Positions 32,890 to 42,726 of a DNA stretch of 64,000 nucleotides are shown piece by piece (position 1 is the first letter of the stretch; every line of letters begins with the position of its first letter). The notes beneath the pieces were generated by a model. The model was not told where the DNA came from, made no database searches, and saw only the letters and a program-made list of their open reading frames with translations. Source of the stretch: Reyranella sp. CPCC 100927 (GTDB taxonomy: Bacteria > Pseudomonadota > Alphaproteobacteria > Reyranellales > Reyranellaceae); the NCBI RefSeq assembly GCF_007859315.1, contig NZ_VOHA01000019.1, positions 1-64,000 on the forward strand, given 5' to 3'. The position numbers and the translations under genes were made by a program.

Positions 32890-33771
32890 ATGACAGCGAC
32901 CATCGATCCCGTCGGGCCAACCTCCCGCATCTATTTCTCGCAGCGCCTGCGCCTGCATTATGTCGACTGGGGCAACCCGGGGGCGCCGCCGCTGCTGCTG
33001 GTGCATGGCGGGCGCGACCATTGCCGCAACTGGGACTGGGTGGCGGCGGCGCTGCGCAAGGACTGGCACGTCATCGCGCCGGATCTGCGCGGGCACGGCG
33101 ACAGCCAATGGTCGCCCGACGGCAACTATTCGATGGCGGGCTACGTCTACGACCTGGCCCAACTGATCCACCAGCAGGCCCTGGCGCCGGTCACCATCGT
33201 GGCACATTCGCTGGGCGGCAACATCACCCTGCGCTATGCCGGCATCTACCCCGAGCAGGTGCGCAAGCTGGTGGCGATCGAGGGCCTGGGCCCGTCACCC
33301 AAGATGCTGGCCGAGCGCGGCAAACGGACCATCGACGAGCGCATGCGCACCTGGATCGACGAGCAGCGCGGCCTGTCGGGCCGCCTGCCGCGGCGTTACG
33401 CCTCGATCGAGGATGCCTTCAAGCGCATGCAGGAGGAGAACAAGCACCTGTCGCCTGAGCAGGCGCGTCACCTCACCCAGCATGGCGTGAACCAGAACGA
33501 GGACGGCACCTACAGCTGGAAGTTCGACAACTACGTGCGGGCGTGGGCGCCCTATGACATGACCAACGAGGATGTCGAGCATCTGTGGTCACGCATCACG
33601 TGCCCGAGCCTGCTGATCTACGGTAAGGAAAGCTGGGCGTCGAACCCGCAGGACGACGGCCGCATCCGGCATTTTGCCAATGCCAAGGTGGTCTCGTTCG
33701 AGGGCGCCGGTCACTGGGTGCACCACGACCGCCTCGACGGCTTCCTGACCGAACTGCGCGGGTTCCTCTGA
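32890..33771 (+). CDS. Alpha/beta hydrolase
   Basis: 293 residues. LLLVHGGRDHCRNWDW carries the oxyanion HG motif, VAHSLGG the nucleophile S107, and FEGAGHWVHHDRLDGF the histidine near 276. The cap region is polar and helical (AFKRMQEENKHLSPEQARHL). It resembles meta-cleavage product or epoxide-type hydrolases; the substrate is unknown. It is divergent from the hydroxy-acid oxidase gene and may share its control region. Confidence 0.85.
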   Translation: MTATIDPVGPTSRIYFSQRLRLHYVDWGNPGAPPLLLVHGGRDHCRNWDWVAAALRKDWHVIAPDLRGHGDSQWSPDGNYSMAGYVYDLAQLIHQQALAPVTIVAHSLGGNITLRYAGIYPEQVRKLVAIEGLGPSPKMLAERGKRTIDERMRTWIDEQRGLSGRLPRRYASIEDAFKRMQEENKHLSPEQARHLTQHGVNQNEDGTYSWKFDNYVRAWAPYDMTNEDVEHLWSRITCPSLLIYGKESWASNPQDDGRIRHFANAKVVSFEGAGHWVHHDRLDGFLTELRGFL

Positions 33772-33773
33772 GT

Positions 33774-33802
33774 AATTCCTCCCCCACGCAGTGGGGGAGG
33801 CA
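33774..33802. repeat. Palindromic repeat family A, single hairpin
   Basis: TTCCTCCCCCACGCAGTGG then GGGAGGCA lies between two convergent gene ends and could terminate both. Confidence 0.7.
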
Positions 33803-33805
33803 ACG

Positions 33806-35593
33806 TCACGCCGCCTGGGCCGGCTTCCAGCTCGGGTTCGATGCCGTGTCCTGATCGGGCTGCAGCACCGGCCGCCGCCGCGTGACCATGTACGCCTCGA
33901 TGATCTCGACCAGGCGATCGCGGGCCCATCGCCGCGTCAGGGTGTGGTCGGCGCCATCGATCATTTCGACGCCGACCCGCTTCTGGCCGGCAAGGCGCCG
34001 GCCCTCGATCCGCAGATTGTGCATCTCCAGTTCGACCAGGCCGGGATCGTCGACGCAGTAGACCAGCAGGCTGTCGGTGCCGAGCTGCGACATCAGCCGG
34101 AAGCCGCGTGCCACTTCGCCCTCAACGCCGAACAGCGCATGTGTCGCCTTGCCGATCTCCGACCGGGTCAGGTCAACGGTGCGGCGCAGAAGGGCTCGGA
34201 CGGTCGTCCACTCCTTGCGGCTACCCTTGAGAAGGCGGCGCAGCGCCTCGACCTTGCGGATCCCGCCGCGGAACTCACGGCCCAGATCACGCATCCGGGT
34301 CGAACTCACGCGCGTGGTCACCGCGAGGCTGTCGCCGTCCCGCCAGATGAAGCGTTGCAGGTTGATCATCACCTGGCCGATGACGCGGGTGTCCTGCAGG
34401 GCGGTGTAGAACGACACATAGGCGCCCGAGCACAGCCCGATCAGCACGCATTCGCGATGGCCCTGGGCCTCGAGGCAGTCCATGGCGGCGCGGACGTCGG
34501 CGCAGGCTGCCTTGTCGTACAGCTTGTTTTCCGGCCGGCCTTGCCATGCCTGGCTGTCGCCCAGTCCGGCGATATCGATGCGCATCGAGGTGATGCCGCG
34601 AGCCGCGAGCCGCCGGCCCATGCTGACCGCCATGCGGTTGGCACCGATCCGGCGATGATGGCCGGTGTTGATGAAGATCACCGCCGGCGCCGTGCGGTCG
34701 GCGTTCTCCGGCCGCGGCTCGCAGCAGATGCCGAAGAGGCGGGCTTCGTCACCGAAGAAGATCGGTGTCTCGGACGCCTGCGGCAATTCCAGGCGCGCGG
34801 TCTGTCGCGGCTCGTTCGCTGTCAGCGCCGCCGGCGCATCGGCCGTCAGCCAGGCCGTCAGCGTCGCAAACGATGCTTCCGGCGTGCGCTGGCCGAGATA
34901 CACCTCGCAGATGAACTCCTCGAAACCGTCGAACGGGACGACCTCGACCTCGGCCCCCAGGTTGCGCAAGGCCTGGGCCAGCGTCCGCTCGGGCGGTCCG
35001 TCGTTGGCCGGCATGAAGAGCACGCGCGGCGCCGGCAGGCGATCGATCTGGCGCAGGTCGACACCCTTCAGCGCCTCGACCGTCTCGGCACTCAGCACGA
35101 AGCCGCCGGCTTCGATGTCGTCCGGCGAGGGCGGCGGCGGCGCGTTGTCGGGCATCGGCGAGAAGGCGGCCAGCGCCTTCATCTCGCGCGTGTAGGCACG
35201 CCCTGAAATGGTCGGCACCAGCATGGCCAGCATGTCGACATCGCCGAGTTCCTTGGCCGCCAGGGCCGCCAGCGCGCCGCCCAGGCGCAGCCCGACAAGG
35301 GCCACCTCGGTGACGCCGACCTGCTGGCGCATCCAGTGCACGGCGTCACGGATGCTGTCGAGCCAGGCCCGCAGGCGTTGCGGGTCCTCGTCGCTGCCCA
35401 CGGAATCGCCGGTACCGTGGTAGTCGAAGCGCAAGGTCGGCAATCCGGCCGCGGCCAGCCGGTCAGCCAGGGCACCCCATGCGCGATGCACGGAGGTTTC
35501 TTCGTAACCATGCGGCGCACACAGCACCACCCCGCGGTTCCCCGCCGCGGGATGAAGCCAGCCGAAGCAACCGCCAAACACCACAGGCGTCAT
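33806..35593 (-). CDS. Tandem alpha/beta hydrolase-like protein with atypical nucleophile elbows
   Basis: 595 residues holding two consecutive hydrolase domains, about 1-255 and 275-580. Domain 1 has LRFDYHGTGDS and the elbow G101-L-R103-L-G105, so arginine stands where serine is expected. Domain 2 has MRIDIAGLGDS and elbow G386-L-C388-S-G390, with cysteine in place. Elbows of this look occur in exosortase-associated hydrolase relatives. The ATG overlaps the stop of the GH2 gene (ATGA) and AGGAGATCGTC precedes it, so the two are co-translated. Polysaccharide processing is a reasonable but unproved role. Confidence 0.75.
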   Translation of the reverse strand: MTPVVFGGCFGWLHPAAGNRGVVLCAPHGYEETSVHRAWGALADRLAAAGLPTLRFDYHGTGDSVGSDEDPQRLRAWLDSIRDAVHWMRQQVGVTEVALVGLRLGGALAALAAKELGDVDMLAMLVPTISGRAYTREMKALAAFSPMPDNAPPPPSPDDIEAGGFVLSAETVEALKGVDLRQIDRLPAPRVLFMPANDGPPERTLAQALRNLGAEVEVVPFDGFEEFICEVYLGQRTPEASFATLTAWLTADAPAALTANEPRQTARLELPQASETPIFFGDEARLFGICCEPRPENADRTAPAVIFINTGHHRRIGANRMAVSMGRRLAARGITSMRIDIAGLGDSQAWQGRPENKLYDKAACADVRAAMDCLEAQGHRECVLIGLCSGAYVSFYTALQDTRVIGQVMINLQRFIWRDGDSLAVTTRVSSTRMRDLGREFRGGIRKVEALRRLLKGSRKEWTTVRALLRRTVDLTRSEIGKATHALFGVEGEVARGFRLMSQLGTDSLLVYCVDDPGLVELEMHNLRIEGRRLAGQKRVGVEMIDGADHTLTRRWARDRLVEIIEAYMVTRRRPVLQPDQDTASNPSWKPAQAA

Positions 35594-38082
35594 GACGATC
35601 TCCTGAAACGCACGGGAGACAGGCCGTTCAACGCATGCACCTCGCCGTCGGGAACGGCACCCGACGACGCCTCGCGCGCGATCAGCTGCACCACCCGCTC
35701 GATCCCCGGGGCAAGGTGGAACCACTCGTCGTCGCCGCGAAACCCGTCATCTTCAATATGCACCGACTGGGCACAGCGCGCGCTGCGCAGCCGCAAAGCC
35801 CAGCCGCCGTCACTTTCCTCGAGCGTGGCCGACAGGTCCAGTGCGCTGCGCGCCGTGCCGCGGCCCTGCGGGAAGTGGAACGCATCGGCCAGGCGTACGC
35901 CGGCGCCATCGGTCAACGCCGCGATCGTCACATCGTGCGGCGGCGGCCCGAAGCGATAGGCGTAGGTGATGTCGAAGAAGGTGTCCGACAGCGTGGCGGC
36001 CGCGATCTCCTGTGCCGATCGCGGCGGCAGCGTGAGCGCACGTTCGGCGCGCAGCACCGGCACGGCACCGTCGCGCAGGCAGGTCATGGACAGCGTAGCG
36101 GCAACGGTGTCGGCGGTCTCGTTCAGTACGTGGATGGCCAGCCCGTTCACGCCTTCATCCGTGACGCTCACCTGCACCGGCCGGAACGCGCGCCTGAGCG
36201 CATGCCAGGCCGCCTTGGGCGCCCCCAGCGCATCGACGACACCCCAACCGGCCCCCGGCCACAGATCCTGGTACATCCACACCAGGCCGCCGGCGCATGT
36301 CGAGCGGCCGCGCCGCCATTCGGCATAGACCTCTTCCATCACCTCGCCCGTCACGGCGCGCGACAGGCGCAGATAGCGGTCGGCATCGCCATAGCGCAGC
36401 GCCAGCGGATCGACACCGTAGAGCAGGCGCAGATAATGGTCGCGCACATCCTCGAAATCCCACGATGCGCCGGCATCGCGCGGCACGCGCGCCTTCCACT
36501 TGGGATGATGCGGCGCCGCTTCGCCGCCATCGAGCACGCGCGCCACTGTCGCCGACTCGGGCACGTTGGCGAACGCCAGACACTCGCTGGCGAAGCGCAC
36601 GTCGGCGCGCCGCGCATCGTCGAGCGGCCGCAGGTAGGCGCCGACGCCATAGTAATGCGAGACGTTGCTGTTGGCCGCGAAGGGCAGCGCGCCGCCAACC
36701 GGCGAATTGGCGATATAGGGCACATCCGGCCGTACCGTGCGCACCGCCGTCGGCAGGATCTCGTCGAACAGCGGACCGCTCCAGGCGGCACGCGGCAGGC
36801 CCAGCATGGCCGCCTGCTGCGCCACCTCGCTGCCGCCGCACAGCACGGCCAGGGATGCATTGGCCTGCGTGCGATCCAGCAGTTGGTTTGCCTCGCGCGT
36901 GACGCTGTCGACAAAGACCGGATCGTTGGCCGGATAGTCGAGGTTGGCGAACATGAAATCCTGCCACACCAGCAGGCCCAGTTCGTCGCACAGCGCGAAG
37001 AAATCGTCGCTCTCGTACACCATGGTACCGCCGACGCGCACCATGTTCATGCCCGCATCGCGCATGCGCTGCAGCCACGGCGCACAGGCGGCGCGGCTGC
37101 CGGCCAACGACACCAGATCGGCGCTGCTCCAGCAGGCGCCGCGGCAGAAGACCCGCACACCGTTGACCATCAGGGCAAAGCCCTGGTCGTCGGGACCGTG
37201 GTCGACGGCCAGGGTGCGGAATCCGACGCGGCCCAGATCGATAGTGACGTCGCCGACCGAGGCGCGCACGGCATGGAGTGCCGGCGTTCCATGCGTATGA
37301 GGCCACCACAGCGCGACGTCGGCGATGCGCAGGTCGCCGCGCAGCGTCTGCATATCCTGCCAGACCAGAGGTGCGCGGACGTCGCCGACCTGCACGATGG
37401 CTTCCGGCTGACCGCGGCCGGTCCAGTCGATGGACAGTGTCAGGGCCAGCACGCCGGTGGTGTCGTCCACATGCGTGTGCAGGTCAGCCCGGCGCACGCG
37501 CAACGGCCCGGTCTGTTCCACGATTTCAATCGGCCGCCAGGGGCCGACGGCATGCACGGGCGGACACCAGCCAGGCATGTGTCCCAGCAGGGTGGTGCGG
37601 GCGAAGCGCAGCGTCGCCGGCTCGATCATGCGCGGACGCCAGCGGGCGCGGCCCTTCTTGCGGGCGAGCGCCGGATGCAGGGCCCGGAAGGCAATACAAA
37701 GCTCGTTCTCGCCACGCAGCGCGGCAGCCACGTCGTGATCGTGGAACATGTTGTCCGAACGCAGCACCAGCGCGCCGTTGAGCCAGACCTCGGCGAGAGT
37801 CGCCAGCCCCTGGAACCGGAGCGTTTGCGTCCCATCGGCGCGGAAACGCGTGCGATACCACACGTCGCGATCGTGCAATGCCGTTGGCGCGTCGAGGGTC
37901 CACAGGCCGGCGTCGCGCAGGGCTTGCGCGGCCGTGCCCGGTACGACGGCGGCCGACCAGCGGTGCGGCGCGTCCGATAACCCCGCCGGTTCCTGCACGT
38001 CACCGGGCGCCGTCACTGCCAGTTCCCAGCCTTCGCTGAGTGCAGCAACGCGTCGCCCCGAGACCGACAGGACCCGTGCCAT
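35590..38082 (-). CDS. Glycoside hydrolase family 2, beta-mannosidase-like
   Basis: 830 residues. The N-terminal jelly-roll domain (WYRTRFRADGTQTLRFQGL, EVWLNGALVLRSDNMF) is followed by an Ig-like domain and the TIM barrel. The acid/base glutamate is in CGGSEVAQQ near 418, where the usual sequence is GNNE, and the nucleophile is in FASECLAFANVPE near 499. The barrel opens with VRVFCRGACWSSADLV then MNMVRVGGTMVYE. No signal peptide is seen, so it is likely cytoplasmic. The family removes terminal mannosyl or related sugars. It is the first gene of a two-gene operon with the tandem hydrolase. Confidence 0.8.
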   Translation of the reverse strand: MARVLSVSGRRVAALSEGWELAVTAPGDVQEPAGLSDAPHRWSAAVVPGTAAQALRDAGLWTLDAPTALHDRDVWYRTRFRADGTQTLRFQGLATLAEVWLNGALVLRSDNMFHDHDVAAALRGENELCIAFRALHPALARKKGRARWRPRMIEPATLRFARTTLLGHMPGWCPPVHAVGPWRPIEIVEQTGPLRVRRADLHTHVDDTTGVLALTLSIDWTGRGQPEAIVQVGDVRAPLVWQDMQTLRGDLRIADVALWWPHTHGTPALHAVRASVGDVTIDLGRVGFRTLAVDHGPDDQGFALMVNGVRVFCRGACWSSADLVSLAGSRAACAPWLQRMRDAGMNMVRVGGTMVYESDDFFALCDELGLLVWQDFMFANLDYPANDPVFVDSVTREANQLLDRTQANASLAVLCGGSEVAQQAAMLGLPRAAWSGPLFDEILPTAVRTVRPDVPYIANSPVGGALPFAANSNVSHYYGVGAYLRPLDDARRADVRFASECLAFANVPESATVARVLDGGEAAPHHPKWKARVPRDAGASWDFEDVRDHYLRLLYGVDPLALRYGDADRYLRLSRAVTGEVMEEVYAEWRRGRSTCAGGLVWMYQDLWPGAGWGVVDALGAPKAAWHALRRAFRPVQVSVTDEGVNGLAIHVLNETADTVAATLSMTCLRDGAVPVLRAERALTLPPRSAQEIAAATLSDTFFDITYAYRFGPPPHDVTIAALTDGAGVRLADAFHFPQGRGTARSALDLSATLEESDGGWALRLRSARCAQSVHIEDDGFRGDDEWFHLAPGIERVVQLIAREASSGAVPDGEVHALNGLSPVRFRRSS

Positions 38083-38875
38083 GGAGTGTTCTCAGCCCGC
38101 TATGGAAGCGCCGGGAATCCGGCCAACCGTTGTCGGAAACTGAACAGGGATTGCACGCACGTCACCTCCAAGCAAAGGGTTTGCCATGCGATTTCGACTG
38201 TTCGTGGGCGCACAAACGTCCGCCTGTCGAGACGACGATCTGGTGCTGCGGCATGCGCCGACATGACCGATCGGTGATCCCGGCGTCGGTCGAAAACCGA
38301 CGCTCCGGCATGGCAAGCTGAGGCGTACTTGTGCAAATCCCCCGGAACGGCAGAAGGTGCTCGTCACCTTGCCGCAGCGAAACCGAACGCATTACCCTTT
38401 CCGACCAGATCCCCGGACCTTCGCGTGCCGACCCGGCACGCACCGATTGCCTTCAGAAGGGAGCCGAGACTCCATCCCCACAGAGTCTCCTTACCCGTTG
38501 TTTCTGAATGCAAATAAACTCCTACGTTAAGACTGCAAAAGAGTCAAAAAATCACAAGCATACTAGATTTTGTGGTTCGTTTGTGTGCTGCGCAATCGTC
38601 CGGTCGTTCGTATACTACTGATTCTATTCTCGAAACCCTGGTGGGGCACGGCTCTGTCTTCCGGGGCACGGGTCCTACCGCTAGATCTCCAAAAACGCCG
38701 ATCGTATACGGTGTGCGTACACGGCCAGTTTAAGAAGATCCGCTAAAACATGCTGGAACGGAGGGAAGTTTCACCGTTTCCGGGACCAAATAGAGCGCGG
38801 GCTCAGAAATGCCCTCAGAACCCTATTGACACAGTCATGCGTCAACATGACGCACTCCAAGTAGAGTGAGCGGAA
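38083..38875. other. Long intergenic region upstream of the GH2 operon
   Basis: No convincing gene is seen in about 790 bases. The part from 38500 to 38620 is notably A+T-rich for this genome and is a likely promoter area for the minus-strand GH2 gene, though far from its start. A perfect dyad lies at 38838-38854. Confidence 0.5.
38838..38854. promoter_or_regulatory. Perfect 7-bp dyad, operator or terminator-like
   Basis: TGCGTCA and TGACGCA are separated by ACA, 21 nt beyond the stop of the OpgC-SGNH gene. Without a T-run it is not a classic terminator; a protein-binding site is equally possible. A TTGACA box overlaps its left side at 38826-38831 on the plus strand, but no plus-strand gene follows. 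Confidence 0.4.
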
Positions 38876-40933
38876 TCACTCGTGGATGGTCATGCCGACA
38901 GCCTTCGCCAGCAGTTTGCCCATGCAGCGGTTGCCGAAATCGTTGAGGTGCAGGCCGTCCGTCACCATGAACTGGGCGTAGGGCATGTGTTCGCCGGTCA
39001 CCCAGTCACGCATGATCTGAAAGCGTTTGAAGACGCCGGCCTTTTGCTCGCGCGCGATGGTTTCCATGGCGCCGATGTAGTCATCCTCATTGGTCAGCGC
39101 GATGACGGCCGGCACGTATTGCGGCGTCATCAGCACGACATCGGCACCGGTTTTTTTCACCCGCTCGACACCCGTCGACAGCTTCAGCCTGAAGACATCC
39201 AGCGGCATGCCACGCAGGGCGGCGTTGGTGCCGGCCTGCCAGATCACCAGGTCGGGGTCGCGCGCGATCACGTCGCGTTCCAGCCGCTCCAGCATCTCGG
39301 TGACGTCCTGGCCGCCGATCCCCTTGTTGAACATGTTGAACTTCAGGCGCACGTCCTGGAACTGCCGCGCCAGCGTGATCTCCATCTGGCGGGGATACGT
39401 GTTGACGTCGGCCGTGGTGCCGTGGCCCTGGGTCGACGACGAGCCCAACGCCACGATCACCACTTTCTTGCGCTCGCGGACGGCGGCCTTCACCCGCGGC
39501 AACGACGTGCCGAGGTTCAGGTTCTCGGGTGCGACCGGACATTTTTCCGGGCCGGCCATCGCCGGCTCGGGCGCGGCGATCAACAGCAGGGACGCCAGCG
39601 CGGCGCCCAGCAGGGCACCACTGCGCCGCGCGGCACTGGCGGCCAGATCGATGACGTCGGGTTTGGCGGGCTGAAGCGGGCGAGGATCGGACACGTCGGT
39701 CTCAGGCGCGGCGTCAACGGACGCCGGGGCGGGGGGCAAGCGGCGGTTGGTGTCTGAACGCTTATCGGGACTCTTGTACCAATGTGCAAAATACCCTGCT
39801 CCCACCATGATGGCGAGTCCCGCGACGCTGACCGCGACGTCAAGCAGCATCGGCCGTGATACAGTCTCTGCATAGGTGCTGACCACGACGTAGCCAACGA
39901 AGGACAGGAAAGTCCCGAGGCAAAAAATAGCCAGGGAGTGTTCGCCACACCGCCGCAGGGGCTCGGCGTACCATTGCCGCAGGAAGGCCGCGCCCGGTGG
40001 CGTGATGCGGGCGACCAGGTAGGCGACCGCCAGGAAATGCATCAACCGCAGCGGGTCGAAGCTGGTCTTGTCGATCGGGTAGATCACCCGTCCGATCGCA
40101 TCCGGCAGCCAGGCTTCGAGCACGGGTATGTGCCAGCCCAGCGTGACGAACCCGGCCGCAAGCAAATAGGCGATCGCCAGGCCATCCAGCACAAGGTGCG
40201 CCGGGCGCAGGCGCTGGATGATGTCCCCGGTGCTGGCCAGTGCTGCGCCTGTATAGAAGACCAATTGCCAGGCCAGTGGATTGAAGAACCAGGTATTGCC
40301 CTCGGGATGGGCAGGCAGATTCCACTCCATGCGGCGCGCAACGACGTACACAGCGAGTGAAATTCCCAACGCGAGCCCGGGGCGGCGCATGACCAGGGGG
40401 AGCATCACCGGAAAACTCAACAGCAGCACGATGTAGAGCGGCAGGACGTCGAGATTGATCGGACGGAACTTGAGCAGGGCTGCCTGGACCAGGGTCTCGT
40501 AGGGCATTTGACCCAGGCCGGTCAGATTCATGTGCTCCAGAAATGTATCACCCTTGCTATGGCTGACCGCCGTCCACGCGACCGACGCCGCCAGCACGAC
40601 GAACAGCATCATGTGCGCCACATAGAGCTGCCACACCCGGCCCAGCACGCGGGCCGTGGCGCGCAGCCAACCGCCCTGGCGCATGATGCCGGCATAGGCG
40701 ATCACGGCGGTGTAGCCGGAGATGAAGACAAAGATTTCGGTGGCATCGCTGAAGCCGTAGTTCCGCACGGTCAGCCAGCTCACGACATTATCGGGAATGT
40801 GGTCGAGGAAGATGAACCACAGGGCCAGGCCGCGGAAGAAATCAAGCCGCAGGTCCCGTTCACGCCGGGCGCCACCCGCGGCGGTCGTATCGACCCGCGT
40901 CAGTGCCGCGATGAACTCCCGGATCCACGTCAA
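38876..40933 (-). CDS. OpgC-type membrane acyltransferase fused to an SGNH hydrolase domain
   Basis: 685 residues. I chose a TTG start with GAGGACCGC before it, because the open frame further upstream is non-coding. Residues about 25-370 form about ten membrane helices of the OpgC/acyltransferase group (LRLDFFRGLALWFIFLDHIP, SDATEIFVFISGYTAVIAYA). A proline-rich linker follows. After a hydrophobic segment (GALLGAALASLLLIAAPEPAMA) comes an SGNH/GDSL domain with block I VALGSSSTQGHG and block V DGLHLNDFG. OpgC proteins succinylate periplasmic glucans; a fused SGNH domain suggests extracytoplasmic transfer or removal of acyl groups on a polysaccharide. Confidence 0.75.
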   Translation of the reverse strand: MTWIREFIAALTRVDTTAAGGARRERDLRLDFFRGLALWFIFLDHIPDNVVSWLTVRNYGFSDATEIFVFISGYTAVIAYAGIMRQGGWLRATARVLGRVWQLYVAHMMLFVVLAASVAWTAVSHSKGDTFLEHMNLTGLGQMPYETLVQAALLKFRPINLDVLPLYIVLLLSFPVMLPLVMRRPGLALGISLAVYVVARRMEWNLPAHPEGNTWFFNPLAWQLVFYTGAALASTGDIIQRLRPAHLVLDGLAIAYLLAAGFVTLGWHIPVLEAWLPDAIGRVIYPIDKTSFDPLRLMHFLAVAYLVARITPPGAAFLRQWYAEPLRRCGEHSLAIFCLGTFLSFVGYVVVSTYAETVSRPMLLDVAVSVAGLAIMVGAGYFAHWYKSPDKRSDTNRRLPPAPASVDAAPETDVSDPRPLQPAKPDVIDLAASAARRSGALLGAALASLLLIAAPEPAMAGPEKCPVAPENLNLGTSLPRVKAAVRERKKVVIVALGSSSTQGHGTTADVNTYPRQMEITLARQFQDVRLKFNMFNKGIGGQDVTEMLERLERDVIARDPDLVIWQAGTNAALRGMPLDVFRLKLSTGVERVKKTGADVVLMTPQYVPAVIALTNEDDYIGAMETIAREQKAGVFKRFQIMRDWVTGEHMPYAQFMVTDGLHLNDFGNRCMGKLLAKAVGMTIHE

Positions 40934-41146
40934 GCGGTCCTCATGTCGACTGCCCTGACCATTGAACACAGCATATCGACGCCGGCCTGACGCGGCTACA
41001 GGTGCCGGCGTGTAACGCGCAGCGGCCCTGCACGATCGGCATCGCCCGTGGCGTTGTCGGCGCGGACCAGCGGCGATACGGTCCGTTGCCAGTTTGCGTT
41101 GCCTCTCTGTACTGCGCTGCAATTTCACGTGACCATGGAGGCGAGC

Positions 41147-42613
41147 ATGAGCCCTCGTCGCAGTGCGAGCGAGATTCGCGCCGGTCTCAAGCACCCCATC
41201 ATCGATGCCGACGGCCATTGGGTCGAATACACGCCGGTCTTCGCCGAGCGCATGCGCAAGGCCGCCGGCGACAAGGCGGCGGACGGGTTCCTGGCAACCC
41301 AGCGGCGGATATCCGATGCGCTCAGCGTGTCGGTTGCCGAGCGCAAGCGGCGCGGGTTGGCGATGGAAGGCTATTGGACCCGCCAGTCCACCAACACCCG
41401 TGACCGCGCCACGGCGATGATGCCGCGCCTGCTGTACGATCGGCTCGACGAGATCGGCATCGATTTCGGCATCATCTACCCAACGGCCGGGCTGGGCATC
41501 CCGCGCATTGCCGACGACGAAACGCGCCGTGCCGTGGTGCGCGGCTTCAACATCGTGACGGCCGAGTACTTCGCCAAATTGGGCGACCGGCTGACGCCGG
41601 CGGCGATCATCCCCATGCATTCGCCCGACGAGGCGATCGCCGAACTCGACTATGTCACCCGGCAACTCGGCGCCAAGGTCGGCATGTTCGGCGGCGGTTT
41701 TGCCCGCCCGCTGGCCGCGGCCGACGGTCTCGATCCGGCGCTGGGGCGCTTCACCGTGACCTACGAGATGCTGGCGCTCGACAGCGACCACAACTACGAC
41801 CCGGTCTGGCAGAAATGCCGCGAGCTGGGCATTGCGCCCACCTTCCATGTCGGCGGCCGCGGCTTTGGCCTGCGCAATTCGCCCAGCAACTTCACGTTCA
41901 ATCATATCGGCCACTTCGCTGAAGCGGGGCACGCCCTGGCCAAGGCGCTGTTCCTCGGCGGCGTGACGCGGCGTTTCCCCGACTTGCGCTTCGCGTTCCT
42001 CGAAGGCGGCGTCGGCTGGGGCTGTCAGTTGTTCGCCGACCTGATCGAGCATTGGGAGCGGCGCGGTCGCGAGGGCATCGCCTACATGGATCCCAAGAAG
42101 CTCGATCGCGCGCTGCTCAAGAGCCTCGTGGACCAGTACGGCTATGACGACATCGCCGCCGAACTGGCGCGGCGCGATGGCTGGCCCAGCCGCGAGGAGG
42201 ACGAACTGACGGGCGGCGTCGCCGTGCTGGACGACTACGCGGCGTGCGACATCACGCGCAAGGCGGACTGGATCGATCTCTACGCCACGCCGTACTACTT
42301 CGGCTGCGAAGCCGATGACCGCATGAACGTGACGGCGTTCGGGCGCGCCAACCCGTTCGGAGCGCGCATCAATGCGATCTTCAGCTCGGATATCGGGCAT
42401 TTCGACGTACCCGATATGTTGAGCCCCGTGCCCCATGCCTACGAACTGGTCGAGGACGATCTGATCACGTCAGACGATTTCCGCGACTTCACCTTCGCCA
42501 ACGCCGTGCGTTTGTGGGGCACGCAGAATCCGCGGTTCTTCGAGGGGACCGTGGTCGCCGACGCCGCTGCTGCCGTGCTGAAGACGACGCCAGCCCGCGC
42601 CGCGGCGGAGTAG
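41147..42613 (+). CDS. Amidohydrolase family protein
   Basis: 488 residues from an ATG preceded by GGAGGCGAGC. The metal motif is near the N-terminus in HPIIDADGHWVE, GIIYPTAGLGIPR follows, and AFLEGGVGWG and FSSDIGHFDVPDM supply the late barrel residues. This is the amidohydrolase-2/ACMSD-like group, which performs decarboxylations and C-C or C-O hydrolyses in aromatic breakdown. The family normally has about 350-450 residues, so an extra C-terminal part is present here. It is convergent with the DMT transporter, separated by a terminator-like repeat. Confidence 0.8.
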   Translation: MSPRRSASEIRAGLKHPIIDADGHWVEYTPVFAERMRKAAGDKAADGFLATQRRISDALSVSVAERKRRGLAMEGYWTRQSTNTRDRATAMMPRLLYDRLDEIGIDFGIIYPTAGLGIPRIADDETRRAVVRGFNIVTAEYFAKLGDRLTPAAIIPMHSPDEAIAELDYVTRQLGAKVGMFGGGFARPLAAADGLDPALGRFTVTYEMLALDSDHNYDPVWQKCRELGIAPTFHVGGRGFGLRNSPSNFTFNHIGHFAEAGHALAKALFLGGVTRRFPDLRFAFLEGGVGWGCQLFADLIEHWERRGREGIAYMDPKKLDRALLKSLVDQYGYDDIAAELARRDGWPSREEDELTGGVAVLDDYAACDITRKADWIDLYATPYYFGCEADDRMNVTAFGRANPFGARINAIFSSDIGHFDVPDMLSPVPHAYELVEDDLITSDDFRDFTFANAVRLWGTQNPRFFEGTVVADAAAAVLKTTPARAAAE

Positions 42614-42616
42614 TTT

Positions 42617-42726
42617 GGTTTGGACCACGGGCGTCCACGCGCGCAGGGGCGCGCCAGCGCCGACGATCTTTCGCTCTCCGCTTCGCGACGGGCGCGTGCG
42701 GGCGTGGACGCTCGCGGTCCGAAAAA
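42617..42726. terminator. Bidirectional terminator-like inverted repeat (family F)
   Basis: TTGGACCACGGGCGTCCACG on the left and CGTGGACGCTCGCGGTCCGA on the right lie between two convergent genes, with TTT and AAAAA flanks. It resembles the element at 26129-26236 in arms and in position. Confidence 0.65.

Noticed and set aside
38876-42436. 1186-codon frame extending the OpgC-SGNH gene upstream
   Set aside because: The extra part lies antisense to the amidohydrolase gene and has no membrane or domain signs; a TTG with a ribosome site at 40933 gives a normal start.
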